In this document: positions 1 through 8,489 of the stretch, piece after piece
Layout of the letters: each line of letters starts with the position of its first letter
How positions within the stretch are numbered: the first letter of the stretch is position 1
From: Paracoccaceae bacterium
GTDB lineage: Bacteria; Pseudomonadota; Alphaproteobacteria; Rhodobacterales; Rhodobacteraceae
Direction of reading: 5' to 3'
Length of the DNA: 64,000 bases
Assembly: GCA_017510335.1 (NCBI GenBank)
Contig: JAFWNM010000038.1
Coordinates: 1 to 64,000, forward strand
Translations under genes and position numbers: made by a program
Notes under the pieces: generated by a model
What the model was told of the DNA's origin: nothing
What the model saw: the letters and a program-made list of their open reading frames with translations, nothing else
Database searches by the model: none

Positions 1-104
1 GACGCGTTCAAAATAGCATCCTCGACCTGACCCCCCATCGTCAGAACATTCAGGCGGATCGCGTCAAGATCACGGTCAAAAGACGACAACGTATGCGGTT
101 TCAT
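1..104 (-). CDS. phoU: PhoU-like phosphate signalling protein (N-terminus only)
   Basis: Only the first 34 codons lie in the window and the gene runs off the left edge. The peptide starts MKPHTLSSFDRD and contains LDAIRLNVLTMGGQVEDA, which matches the start of the first PhoU helical repeat (E. coli PhoU has a similar TQVMTMGGMVE stretch). PhoU proteins are cytoplasmic and restrain the PhoR/PhoB phosphate response together with the Pst transporter. An AAGGAT ribosome site sits just upstream of the ATG at 104. No pstB lies directly upstream; instead an aromatic-degradation operon ends at 199. A Pho-box-like sequence lies 43-60 bp upstream of the start. Identity rests on a short stretch. Confidence 0.72.
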   Translation of the reverse strand, partial: MKPHTLSSFDRDLDAIRLNVLTMGGQVEDAILNA

Positions 105-146
105 CTCAGATATCCTTTTCAGTCAGATATCCCATACCGCCATGAT

Positions 147-164
147 GTAACAGTCATATGACAC
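147..164 (-). promoter_or_regulatory. candidate Pho box upstream of phoU
   Basis: Read on the minus strand the sequence is GTGTCAT-ATGA-CTGTTAC: two imperfect copies (6/7 and 5/7) of the CTGTCAT half-site spaced by four bases, the geometry of a PhoB box. It lies 43-60 bp upstream of the phoU-like start, where a PhoB-activated promoter would be. This is a pattern match by eye only. Confidence 0.45.
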
Positions 165-198
165 GCGCCACAGACCTTGAACCCCCAGCAACAAGGCT

Positions 199-1782
199 TC
201 AGCCGCCCACCGCGCGCCCCAGCGCGATGGCCGCATCGGTGCCGTTGTCACCGGCCCAGGCCACAAAATGGTCCGGCCGCACCAGGATCATCCGGTGCGC
301 CCAGTCGCGGCGTGCATCTTGCCAGGTGTCGCGCACAACCGTCAGGGGCACGCCAAGTTTTTGCGCCGCGGTCACGACGCTGGCAATTTCGGCATCCGCC
401 ATATCCAGCGCAATCAGCGTGAAATCGCGGCTTAGGCGCGCGAACACGCTGTGCCCGTCTGACAAGGGCCGCGGCGGCAAATGATGGCCTGCGCGTGCGT
501 CGAACACATGACTGCCCTTCGCGCTGGGGTGCCCTGCCGGCCCACCCGTGACAATAGACGATCCGCGATAATTCGGTTCAAAGGAATTGACTTCCCGGGC
601 GCCCGTTGCGCGCGCGGTCCATGCGGCGCGAAATTCGTCCAGATCATGATCAGGGCTGTAGCGTTCCAGAAAGGCGCGGTCATCTTCGATGAAATTCTCG
701 ATGAAATCGCGCGCTGTGGACGCGAAAACCGGCCTGCGTTCGCTGTCATAGCTGTCCAGCAAGCCCGGGCCCGCCCAGCCCTGCAATGCCGCGTGCAGTT
801 TCCACGCCAGATTGCGCGCATCCTCGAACCCTGTATTGATACCATAGCCACCATAGGGCGGATGGCTGTGGGCCGCGTCCCCGGCAATGAAGACATTGCC
901 TTGGCAATACTGGTCCGCGATGGCAAAGCGCAAATCCCAAAACCCGATATAGTCGAATTCCACTTCGAATTGCGCGCCGACGGCGCGGTGCAGATAGGCG
1001 CGGAAATCATAATTGTCGGCAGTGGTTTCCTGCGGGACAGGGGCATGGAAGAACCAGCTTTCCCCCAGATCCACGCGGCCAAAGAACTGCCAGTATCCTT
1101 TCAGGTCGGGGTGCAGCACATTATAGAACTGCTTGTCAGGAAAAACCGACAACAGGTCATGCAATTGCCGCGACCGGAACACCAGCAGCACCATTTTCAT
1201 GGCATGGTCGCGTCTGGTTTCGGAAATGCCTGCCCCGTCGCGCACCATGGACCGGCTGCCGTCACAGCCCACCACAAAGCGCCCTGTCAGGCATTGGTCG
1301 GCGTCATCCCCTGTATGGTGCTGGATGATCAGGTGCGCGCCTGTGCCATCGTGCGTCAGGGATTTGCCCGTCCAGCCGTAAAACAGCGTTATCCCGTCCA
1401 TCTGGCTGGCGCGGGCGCGCAACACGCCCTCGGTGCGGTATTGCGGCAGGCGTTCATTGTCCCGGTCATAATAGGGGCGCACCATTTCACGCTGCAAAAA
1501 ATCGTAATGCCACCCCGACAGCAGCGCGCCATAAGTGTTCAACCCGCCGATGCCATAGTCCTTCGGGACCAGCCGCGCGGCGCGCAGGTCCTGTTCACAG
1601 CCCCAGAAGTTGAAATGTTCCATCGTGCGCTGGGTCAGGTTCTGTCCCTTGGGCACTGGTTGGGGCACAGGGTAGCGTTCCACAACGGCAATGCGGTGTC
1701 CGCGCTGCGCCAGATCGATAGCCAGCGCCATGCCCACCGGCCCGCCGCCATTTATGACAACATCAAAGTTCAGGTCAGTCAT
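199..1782 (-). CDS. FAD-dependent aromatic monooxygenase (phenol hydroxylase/MhpA-like)
   Basis: A 527-residue flavoprotein hydroxylase of the FAD_binding_3 group, which uses NAD(P)H and O2 to add a hydroxyl to an aromatic ring. Near the N-terminus is the dinucleotide fold with NGGGPVGM (residues 11-18), then the DG motif VGCDGSRS (about 171-178) and the second FAD site FIAGDAAHSHPP (about 298-309). The last ~100 residues resemble the thioredoxin-like C-terminal domain of phenol-hydroxylase relatives, ending with a RPDHFVAWAG stretch. Its ATG overlaps the stop of the aldehyde dehydrogenase gene (ATGA, 1779-1782), and it is the last gene of the 7990-to-199 operon. The substrate cannot be read from sequence; a hydroxybenzoate- or phenylpropanoid-type acid is an inference from the company it keeps. 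Confidence 0.88.
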   Translation of the reverse strand: MTDLNFDVVINGGGPVGMALAIDLAQRGHRIAVVERYPVPQPVPKGQNLTQRTMEHFNFWGCEQDLRAARLVPKDYGIGGLNTYGALLSGWHYDFLQREMVRPYYDRDNERLPQYRTEGVLRARASQMDGITLFYGWTGKSLTHDGTGAHLIIQHHTGDDADQCLTGRFVVGCDGSRSMVRDGAGISETRRDHAMKMVLLVFRSRQLHDLLSVFPDKQFYNVLHPDLKGYWQFFGRVDLGESWFFHAPVPQETTADNYDFRAYLHRAVGAQFEVEFDYIGFWDLRFAIADQYCQGNVFIAGDAAHSHPPYGGYGINTGFEDARNLAWKLHAALQGWAGPGLLDSYDSERRPVFASTARDFIENFIEDDRAFLERYSPDHDLDEFRAAWTARATGAREVNSFEPNYRGSSIVTGGPAGHPSAKGSHVFDARAGHHLPPRPLSDGHSVFARLSRDFTLIALDMADAEIASVVTAAQKLGVPLTVVRDTWQDARRDWAHRMILVRPDHFVAWAGDNGTDAAIALGRAVGG

Positions 1783-3236
1783 ATGTTCATACCCTGCGGC
1801 AGGGTGCCTTGTTCCAGATAGATATGCTTGGTTTCCAGAAAGTCGTTCAACCCTTCCACACCGTGAAGCCGCCCCTGACCGGATTGCCCGTATCCGCCGG
1901 TTTCCCCTTCGGCAAACAGGCGCGAATGGCAGTTCAGCCAGACAGTGCCCGCCCGGATTGCGCGACTGACCCGCATGGCGCGGTCCAGATCACGGGTGTG
2001 AACGGACGCGGCCAACCCGTAGACGGTGGCATTGGCCATATGGACGGCCTCGACTTCCGTGGTGAAACGCTCGATCGAGACGATGGGTCCGAACAATTCT
2101 TCCTGCACCAGTGCCGATTGCAGGTTGTCGATCCGGAACAGGGTGGGCGTCACAAACGCGCCGCGCGCCAGATCCCCGCCCGGGTTGGTGCCGCGCAGCA
2201 ACATCTGCCCCTCATCACCGGCCTGTTCGATCAGCCGCAACAGCCGTGCTTCGTTCCCCTTGTCGATCAACGCGCCCATCTGGCTGGCAGGGTCCGAACC
2301 GGGGCCGGTTTTCACCGCCCCGAAAGCCGCGACCGCGCGCGCGGTGAAATCGTCCAGAATACTGTCATGGACAATGAACCGTGTGGCCGCGACACAGATT
2401 TGTCCCGCCATCATCACGGCGGCGCGCGTCAGTTCGGCCACGCTGCGGTCCAGATCGGCATCAGCGAACACGACAGCGGGCGCCTTGCCGCCCAGTTCCA
2501 GCCCGACACGTTTCAGCGTCGGTGCCGCCCCCGCCATGATCTGGCGGCCGGTCGCGGATGATCCGGTAAAACTGATCACGTCCACCCCGCTGGCGGCAAC
2601 AAACGCCTGCCCCACCTGCGCACCGTCTTCGTTGACGGAATTGACCACACCTGCGGGCAGGTCGGGGCAACCCGCCAGACATTCCATGACACGCTGATGA
2701 ATCAGCGGGGTCTGGTGCGCGGGTTTGATAACACAGGTGCATCCCGCCGCAAGCGCCGGACCCAGCGACCGCACCAGTAGCGTCACAGGCGCGTTCCACG
2801 GCACAATAATGGCTGCAACACCAGCGGCTTCGCGGTGCATGATAGAAAAACTGCCCGGTGTGGCTTCAAAACTGCGGCCCAGAATGGCGCGTGCCAACCC
2901 GCCATAATAGCGGATTTCCGAGATTGACCCCATCATCTCGCCGCGGGCTTCGGATTGCAGCTTGCCGTTTTCCGCAACAATCAGCGCCACCAGTTCGTCC
3001 ATCGCCGCTTCCAGCCGGTCCGCGAACTGGAACAGCACAGCGGCACGCTGGCGCGGGGATGTCTGCCAGTTTGTGCCGAAGAACGCAGTGCGCGCATGCG
3101 CGACCGCACTATGCGCCAGCGCGGCATCGCCCACATGATACTGGCCCAGAACCTCGCCGGTTGCGGGGTTGATGCTGTCGCGGCACTCCCCCTGCGCCAG
3201 CCATTGGCCGTTGATATAGTGTTTTGCAGTGTTCAT
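1779..3236 (-). CDS. aldehyde dehydrogenase (NAD(P)+-dependent)
   Basis: A 485-residue member of the aldehyde dehydrogenase superfamily, oxidising an aldehyde to its acid. The oxyanion Asn is in VPWNAP (N148), the cofactor Lys is K171, the general-base Glu is in LELGG (E247) and the nucleophile Cys is in GQICVA (C281); EELFGPIVS follows in the C-terminal half. An open frame extends upstream to 3434, but that part overlaps the amidohydrolase gene, has no family similarity, and the ATG at 3236 has a GAGGG ribosome site seven bases upstream, so 3236 is chosen. It lies 7 bp after the amidohydrolase and overlaps the monooxygenase by four bases, so the three are probably co-translated. A semialdehyde from ring breakdown is the likely substrate, by context only. 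Confidence 0.92.
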   Translation of the reverse strand: MNTAKHYINGQWLAQGECRDSINPATGEVLGQYHVGDAALAHSAVAHARTAFFGTNWQTSPRQRAAVLFQFADRLEAAMDELVALIVAENGKLQSEARGEMMGSISEIRYYGGLARAILGRSFEATPGSFSIMHREAAGVAAIIVPWNAPVTLLVRSLGPALAAGCTCVIKPAHQTPLIHQRVMECLAGCPDLPAGVVNSVNEDGAQVGQAFVAASGVDVISFTGSSATGRQIMAGAAPTLKRVGLELGGKAPAVVFADADLDRSVAELTRAAVMMAGQICVAATRFIVHDSILDDFTARAVAAFGAVKTGPGSDPASQMGALIDKGNEARLLRLIEQAGDEGQMLLRGTNPGGDLARGAFVTPTLFRIDNLQSALVQEELFGPIVSIERFTTEVEAVHMANATVYGLAASVHTRDLDRAMRVSRAIRAGTVWLNCHSRLFAEGETGGYGQSGQGRLHGVEGLNDFLETKHIYLEQGTLPQGMNI

Positions 3237-3243
3237 AAGACCC

Positions 3244-4260
3244 TCAAAGCTGAAGTTGCAGCAGGTTTGCAGCGTTGTCCTGATATATCTTGTGGCGCTG
3301 CGCATCGCTGATATCAAGGCTGTCGATGATGCGGATGGTTTCGCGGATGTAATATGGACCGCCTTCGGGGTCGAACGGCGCATCAGAGGCGAACAGGACA
3401 CGGTCTTCGCCAAAGAAATCCATCGCATGTTCAATCGCCTTGCGTGACCCGAAGCTGGCGGTGTCGGCGTAGAATTCCTTGAAATAGTCCAGATGCGGGC
3501 GTTTCAACGCCCGGCGCACCGCGCCAAGGTCCCGATCTGACGTGCGCGCGCCCATCTGGTCCCAGCCCGGCCCCACGCGCCCTTCAAAGAAAGGCACCAT
3601 CCCGCCCGCGTGATGGGTCACAACCTTCAGCCCCGGCCACCTGTCAAAGAACCGCGAAAACACCATGCGCGCCATCGCCGCCGACGTTTCATAAGGCCAG
3701 CCGAAGGTCCACCATATTTCATATTCGGATTGGTCTTCTGACTGGTAATCAGGGAAATTCGCCCCCCGCGCGGGGTGCAAGAACACGGGTTTGTTCACGC
3801 TGTGCATATAGTCAAAAAACGGGGCGTATTCGTCCAGATCCAGCGGTGTGCCGTTGATATTGGTGTAAATCTGCATGGCCACCGCGCCCAGATCCTCAAT
3901 CGCGCGGCGGCTTTCGTTTACCAGCCCGTCAGGATGGGTCATCGGGGCCGTTCCCATGAACCCCGGAAAGCGCTGGGGGTGTTTTGCACAAAGTTCGGCC
4001 ATGGCATCCGACCCGATGCGCGACAGTTCAAGCGCCTTGGCAGGGTCAGCCACCTTTTCCAATGGCGGAGAGGCAAGCGACAATATCTGGCAATAGTCCG
4101 GGCCGAATTCATCCATCACCTGAAACCGGCGCCCCAGATCCGTCATCATGGGCACATCACCAGAGCGTTTTGTAATGTCGCTCATGCTGCCCAGATGCGC
4201 GATAAGTGCGTCAAAAAAGGGCTTCGGCCAGATATGATTGAAGACGTCGATCTTTTTCAT
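3244..4260 (-). CDS. amidohydrolase-2 family protein (ACMSD-like decarboxylase or hydrolase)
   Basis: A 338-residue amidohydrolase-2 (TIM-barrel) protein, the family of aminocarboxymuconate-semialdehyde decarboxylase, resorcylate decarboxylases and similar aromatic-acid enzymes. Conserved points are LHPA (H162), THHAGG (H216/H217) and the metal/catalytic Asp in LFASDAPFDPEG (D293). The usual N-terminal metal motif HxH reads F7-N8-H9 here, so the first histidine ligand is a phenylalanine. That may mark a subfamily with altered metal binding rather than a dead enzyme, since the rest of the active site is intact. Its start overlaps the IclR gene stop (ATGA). In the operon it sits between transport/regulation and the aldehyde dehydrogenase, consistent with a decarboxylation or ring-product hydrolysis step. 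Confidence 0.85.
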   Translation of the reverse strand: MKKIDVFNHIWPKPFFDALIAHLGSMSDITKRSGDVPMMTDLGRRFQVMDEFGPDYCQILSLASPPLEKVADPAKALELSRIGSDAMAELCAKHPQRFPGFMGTAPMTHPDGLVNESRRAIEDLGAVAMQIYTNINGTPLDLDEYAPFFDYMHSVNKPVFLHPARGANFPDYQSEDQSEYEIWWTFGWPYETSAAMARMVFSRFFDRWPGLKVVTHHAGGMVPFFEGRVGPGWDQMGARTSDRDLGAVRRALKRPHLDYFKEFYADTASFGSRKAIEHAMDFFGEDRVLFASDAPFDPEGGPYYIRETIRIIDSLDISDAQRHKIYQDNAANLLQLQL

Positions 4261-5087
4261 GTGAATTTCCGTTCCTTTGGGTCTGCCGTTTCCAGTGGCA
4301 CATCCCCGCCCGCCATTTCTGTGTCGTTTGCGCGTATCCGGCCCAGTTTATCGCTGATCTCATCTGCGCATTGGCGTATCCGGCTGCTGATCTGGTCCAG
4401 CTTGTCGCTGGCAATCAGGTTGCCCGCGATGGTCATGCACAGGCTGGCAATGGGCGTGCTGGCCGCGTCGAACACAGGCGCGGCAATGCCCACAACCCCC
4501 GGTGTCACCTCGCCATAGGCGATGGCATAGCCCTGTTTGCGCACCTGTTTCAGACTTTCGGCAATCTCGGGCGGGGTTGCCCCCAGTCCGATACTGTTCA
4601 GGTCGGACAGGTTTTCTTCGATCATGGCCATCATCGTCTTGCGCGGTAAAAACGCCATGATCGACCGTGAAATGGCCCCGCGCGCCAACGGCATGGGACG
4701 CCCGCGCGGATAGCTTGACAGCGGGTTGGTCGTGGACACTTCGCTGTCGATGCACAAAAGCCGCCGTCCATACCAGCGCACCAGCAACGCTGTTGCAGGC
4801 CATGTCGCGGTCAGGCCTTCCAGATAAGGCCTGCCATGATGCACCAGCGGGTCGGACTTGCGCATCAGGTAATCCATTTCCACCACGCGCGGCCCCAATG
4901 TCAGGCCAGCCCCCGGCAGGGATGTCAGCAAGCCCGCCTCTTTCATCGTTTTCAGGTAGCGATACAGCGTCGGGCGCGCATAGCCGGTGGCCTTTATCAG
5001 CGCATCAGGGGTCCATTCCAGATGGTCTTCTGTGAACAGGTCAAGAATGGCGATCAGCTTATCAAGGCTGCTTTGGCCGGACATCAT
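4257..5087 (-). CDS. IclR-family transcriptional regulator
   Basis: A 276-residue regulator with an N-terminal winged helix (about residues 5-70, including ATGYARPTLYRYLKTM as the recognition region) and a C-terminal IclR effector domain (GVVGIAAPVFD and IASLCMTIAG are typical). IclR proteins commonly control aromatic-acid and glyoxylate catabolism and bind the pathway substrate or an intermediate. It is embedded in the operon it probably regulates: the start overlaps the permease stop and the end overlaps the amidohydrolase start by four bases each. Gene-internal placement implies auto-regulation. A perfect 6-bp-arm palindrome 64 bp upstream of the first operon gene (8054-8069) is a candidate operator. 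Confidence 0.9.
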   Translation of the reverse strand: MMSGQSSLDKLIAILDLFTEDHLEWTPDALIKATGYARPTLYRYLKTMKEAGLLTSLPGAGLTLGPRVVEMDYLMRKSDPLVHHGRPYLEGLTATWPATALLVRWYGRRLLCIDSEVSTTNPLSSYPRGRPMPLARGAISRSIMAFLPRKTMMAMIEENLSDLNSIGLGATPPEIAESLKQVRKQGYAIAYGEVTPGVVGIAAPVFDAASTPIASLCMTIAGNLIASDKLDQISSRIRQCADEISDKLGRIRANDTEMAGGDVPLETADPKERKFT

Positions 5088-7024
5088 GCTTCCTTCATCA
5101 AGTTGCGCTGCGCACGGGTGAAATTCCAGGCAATCAAGGCCATGCCCCCGCTGACACCCAGTATGTCACTGATGATCGCGCCCGAAAACATGCCTGCTGG
5201 AACCAGCGCCATGCCCCCGAACACCGCAAATGCAAGGCGCAGCCCAATGGACAATCGGTCCGCCAGATACCCGGCCAAGGCCGCCGATATCAGCCACACC
5301 CCGATAACAGAGGTAACGACCGCCAGCGCAATATTCAGCGGGTCGCCAATCATCAGCAAACTGGGCGAAAACACGAACAACACCGGAATGACATAGGCCA
5401 GCCAGCCAAAGCGCATAGCCGCAAAACCTGTGGCCATCGCGGGCGCGCGCGCGATGCTGGCCGCCGCAAACGCGGCCATCGCAATGGGCGGCGTGATCAT
5501 CGACATCATGCCGAAATACAGCACATACAAATGCGCCGCGATGGGTTCCACGCCCACCTGAATCAGCGCGGGCGCAACAAGCGCCGCCAGCAGCACATAC
5601 ACCCCCAAAGTGGGCAGCCCCATGCCCAGAACAATGCACACCAGCGCCGACAGGGCCAGCAACGCAATCATGTTGCCCGCGCCAATCTGGACCAGCGCAT
5701 ATGTCAGGTTGAAACTAAGCCCTGTGACATTCAGCACCCCGATCACCAGACCGGAAGCCGCCGATATCAGGATAATTTCGATCACCGCCGCACCCGTTGT
5801 GTGCAATGACGCGAAAATCGTGCGCAGCGCGGGGCGTTTTTTGCGGTAGCCAAACACAAGCGCAGACACCACCACCGACAGCGCGGCCAGCATCGCGGCC
5901 TTTTCAGGGGACCAGTTGAACACAAAAAGCATGGTGATCAGCACAGCGAAGGCGAAGACGAAATGCACGCCTGACGCCACATCGCGCGGGGCGGGAATTT
6001 CGGATCTGGGGACCGGCGCGATGTTCAGTTTCGCCGCTTCCAGATCGGCCTGAATGAACAGCGCAACGTAATACAGAAGTGCCGGTATCAGCGCGGCCAT
6101 GACGATGGTGGTGTAGGGAACGGCCAGAAATTCCGCCATCAGAAACGCCGCAGCCCCCATCACAGGCGGCATCAACTGCCCCCCTGTCGATGCGACAGCT
6201 TCAATCGCGCCCGCCTTATGGGCGGGGTAGCCGTCGCGTTTGATCATGGGAATGGTAATCACGCCCGTTCCCGCCACATTTGCCACCGCCGACCCCGAAA
6301 TGGACCCGAACAACCCCGATGCGAGAACCGCAATCTTCATGGCACCGCCACGAAACCGGCCCATCAGCAACAGCGCCGCATCAGTGAAAAACTGCGATCC
6401 GCCAGTGGTTTCCAGCAATCGCCCGAACAGGATGAACGCCACCACGACTGTGGCCGCAACCGCCATTGGAATGCCCAGAATGCCATTGGAATCAAGCGCC
6501 ATATATCCACCCAGAACCTCTATGGATTGCGGCCGCCCGGCCATACGGCCCGGCACCAGATTGGCAAACAGCGCATAAGCCAGAAATGTCGATATGATGA
6601 TGACCAGCGCCCAGCCTGTTGCGCGGCGCAGCGCTTCCAGCAGCAGCAACACCATGGCCACCCCCGGAATCCAGATTTCCGGCCTGCGAAAGAAGATGAA
6701 ATTGACCATGTCAGGGTAATTCACCACGACATAGGCCACCACAGCCATGGAGGCCACCGCCGCGAGCACGTCCCACCATGGCACATACGCGCGCGCAAAC
6801 CCGCGCCGCATGGGCAGCGCCAGATAGGCGACAGGCAGCGCCAGCCCCAAAATGACCGCCATCAACTGTTGCGGGTAATACGCAATGCCCAGCATGCGCG
6901 GCACGCCCAGCGCCCAGCCCACCGCAACCAATGTCAGGCTGGCGGCCAGAATATTCGCGGCAGGTTGCCAGATCGCGGGGGAAAGACCGCGCAAGGCGAT
7001 CTTTCCGTCATGGTTGTGCAACAT
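5084..7024 (-). CDS. TRAP transporter fused permease (DctQ-DctM type)
   Basis: A 646-residue, highly hydrophobic inner-membrane protein in which the small (DctQ-like) and large (DctM-like) TRAP subunits are fused, the form paired with TAXI binding proteins. Typical sequences are LFGSISGSAVANVAGTG, STGGQLMPPVMGAAAFLMAE and LGMGLPTLGVYVLLA. It would use the ion gradient to import an organic acid captured by the periplasmic protein encoded just upstream (gap 9 bp). The downstream IclR gene overlaps its stop. Substrate is not predictable from the permease; the catabolic genes behind it suggest an aromatic carboxylate. Confidence 0.93.
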   Translation of the reverse strand: MLHNHDGKIALRGLSPAIWQPAANILAASLTLVAVGWALGVPRMLGIAYYPQQLMAVILGLALPVAYLALPMRRGFARAYVPWWDVLAAVASMAVVAYVVVNYPDMVNFIFFRRPEIWIPGVAMVLLLLEALRRATGWALVIIISTFLAYALFANLVPGRMAGRPQSIEVLGGYMALDSNGILGIPMAVAATVVVAFILFGRLLETTGGSQFFTDAALLLMGRFRGGAMKIAVLASGLFGSISGSAVANVAGTGVITIPMIKRDGYPAHKAGAIEAVASTGGQLMPPVMGAAAFLMAEFLAVPYTTIVMAALIPALLYYVALFIQADLEAAKLNIAPVPRSEIPAPRDVASGVHFVFAFAVLITMLFVFNWSPEKAAMLAALSVVVSALVFGYRKKRPALRTIFASLHTTGAAVIEIILISAASGLVIGVLNVTGLSFNLTYALVQIGAGNMIALLALSALVCIVLGMGLPTLGVYVLLAALVAPALIQVGVEPIAAHLYVLYFGMMSMITPPIAMAAFAAASIARAPAMATGFAAMRFGWLAYVIPVLFVFSPSLLMIGDPLNIALAVVTSVIGVWLISAALAGYLADRLSIGLRLAFAVFGGMALVPAGMFSGAIISDILGVSGGMALIAWNFTRAQRNLMKEA

Positions 7025-7033
7025 CAGGTGTCC

Positions 7034-7990
7034 TTAATCCTGCCACAGGCCCGCTTCGCGGAAATACCGGATTGCACCGGGGTGGTATTCACTAACACCA
7101 ATATCACCGACCATGTGTTCCTGCGGGTCAAATGCCCCGAATGGCGGAAATGTCGCGCGCAATGTGTCAGTGCCTTCCGCGATGGCCTTGACCATCTCAT
7201 AGACCACATCATCGGGCGCATTGGCATGGGTGAAGACAAGCTGCGGATAGGCGAAATACCAGTCATCTTCGGTAACGCCGGGCATGGACCCCGCTTCAAG
7301 GAAATGGAAGAAGGCCACCGGCCAGTGTTCGCGCGCCACCGCAAGGTTTTCGTCGGTGGGTTCCACTGTCAGGGCGCGCAAGCCCCCCACGGCGGCGTCC
7401 GCTTCGCGCACCTTGCCTGCGCCATGCGCGAAGATGAAGCCCGCGGCCTCTCCTGCGATGAAGGCGTCGGCACCGGCCACGACCGACGGCACATTCACTG
7501 CCACCATGTCCGCGCGGGTCATGCCTTCGGTGGCGTAAATCGCATCAAGCTGCGGCAGGATGGTCTGCTGCGCGGTATAGCCGTCCACCATCGGCAGGCC
7601 GCGCAAATCCGCATGCGTCATGATATCGGAATCGGCGCGGACGAAAATTGCTTCGACCAGGGGCATGATAAGGGTTGCCACGCGCAAATCCGGGTTGGCA
7701 TTGCCAGTAAACCATTCACGCCCTTCAAGGGCGTAGTTCACTTCCTGCAAGTTGGCCACACCGAATTCGATGCCCCCCGAGGCCACAAGCGGGATGAACT
7801 GGTTTGGACTGGTCGCGGGTTGAATTGTTGCGTTCAACCCCGCCTCGTTCGCGGCATTTGCCACGGCAGTTCCGATATTGTGAAAGATCGATCCGGGGTT
7901 TGATGTCGCAATCCCGACCATTTGCGCCTGCGCTGCACCGACCGCACCAAAGGTCAGTGTCGCCGCAAGACCGGCCACATAGTGTTTCAT
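7034..7990 (-). CDS. TAXI-family TRAP solute-binding protein
   Basis: A 318-residue periplasmic binding protein of the TAXI subfamily. It begins with a signal peptide ending in AQA (cleavage near residue 22), followed by the family start MVGIATSNPGSIFHNIGTAV and, further on, the VPSVVAGADAFIAGEAAGFI stretch. The reading frame stays open to 8113, but the extra 41 residues are not signal-like, and the ATG at 7990 has a GGGAGAG ribosome site 6 bases upstream and starts the signal peptide, so it is chosen. First gene of the minus-strand operon; it delivers substrate to the fused permease 9 bp downstream. Confidence 0.93.
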   Translation of the reverse strand: MKHYVAGLAATLTFGAVGAAQAQMVGIATSNPGSIFHNIGTAVANAANEAGLNATIQPATSPNQFIPLVASGGIEFGVANLQEVNYALEGREWFTGNANPDLRVATLIMPLVEAIFVRADSDIMTHADLRGLPMVDGYTAQQTILPQLDAIYATEGMTRADMVAVNVPSVVAGADAFIAGEAAGFIFAHGAGKVREADAAVGGLRALTVEPTDENLAVAREHWPVAFFHFLEAGSMPGVTEDDWYFAYPQLVFTHANAPDDVVYEMVKAIAEGTDTLRATFPPFGAFDPQEHMVGDIGVSEYHPGAIRYFREAGLWQD

Positions 7991-8053
7991 GTCTCTCTCC
8001 CTGCAAGCGCGGCGCGACACGCCGCGCATTCTCCCCGAAATCTCTAATAATGA

Positions 8054-8069
8054 GACTTCTTGCGAAGTC
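8054..8069. promoter_or_regulatory. candidate IclR operator (palindrome)
   Basis: GACTTC-TTGC-GAAGTC is a perfect inverted repeat with 6-bp arms. It lies 64 bp upstream of the TAXI gene start at 7990, inside the only likely promoter region of an operon that encodes its own IclR regulator. IclR operators are short palindromes of this size. Function is inferred. Confidence 0.4.
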
Positions 8070-8431
8070 GAACTGTGCAAAGCCGGCAGGATCAAGAAAA
8101 TTTTGCGTTTCATATATAAGTTTTGGGCAGGTTATAGCGGCGCATTCGGGCCTACATCCCCCAATCAGCGACACTAATGCGCGTATTTTCAGCACATCCC
8201 TGCATCTTGACCGGGTGGCGGCCGTAATCACGCGAAATCTACATGCCACGAATTCTCGCAATAGAAGATAATGACCATCTCAATGCCGCCGCGTGCCGAC
8301 AAACAGCCCCGAAACCAGCGCTTTGTGCCTTGAAATACTGCTGATATTTCCATCAGCCATGCGAAATGATGCCCCTGTCCGGCCCAATGCCATGCATAGC
8401 CAAGCCGGGTTTTGCCCTTGCTGCGCTTTCC

Positions 8432-8460
8432 TTGGCAACCGATCATCTTAACTAGTATAA
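8432..8460 (+). promoter_or_regulatory. sigma-70-like promoter of RND pair 1
   Basis: TTGGCA (8432-8437), a 17-base spacer, then GTATAA (8455-8460). Transcription would begin near 8467, which places the upstream ATG at 8412 outside the transcript and supports the GTG at 8490 as the start of the adaptor gene. Confidence 0.5.
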
Positions 8461-8489
8461 AACCGCATCAGCACAGACGGGGTGTATCC

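Larger units (their letters stand above)
7991..8489. other. divergent intergenic region between the catabolic operon and RND pair 1
   Basis: About 500 bp without a supported gene. It is more AT-rich than its surroundings near 8095-8130. It holds the 16-bp palindrome at 8054-8069 on the TRAP-operon side and a good sigma-70-like promoter at 8432-8460 on the efflux side. Short open frames here have no coding character. Confidence 0.6.

Noticed and set aside
481-1821. 446-codon open frame on the plus strand
   Set aside because: Antisense to the FAD monooxygenase, which has clear flavin motifs; the frame is a shadow of GC-biased codons.
6218-7903. 561-codon open frame on the plus strand
   Set aside because: Antisense to the TRAP permease and TAXI genes; very rich in His, Gln and Arg, with no domain.
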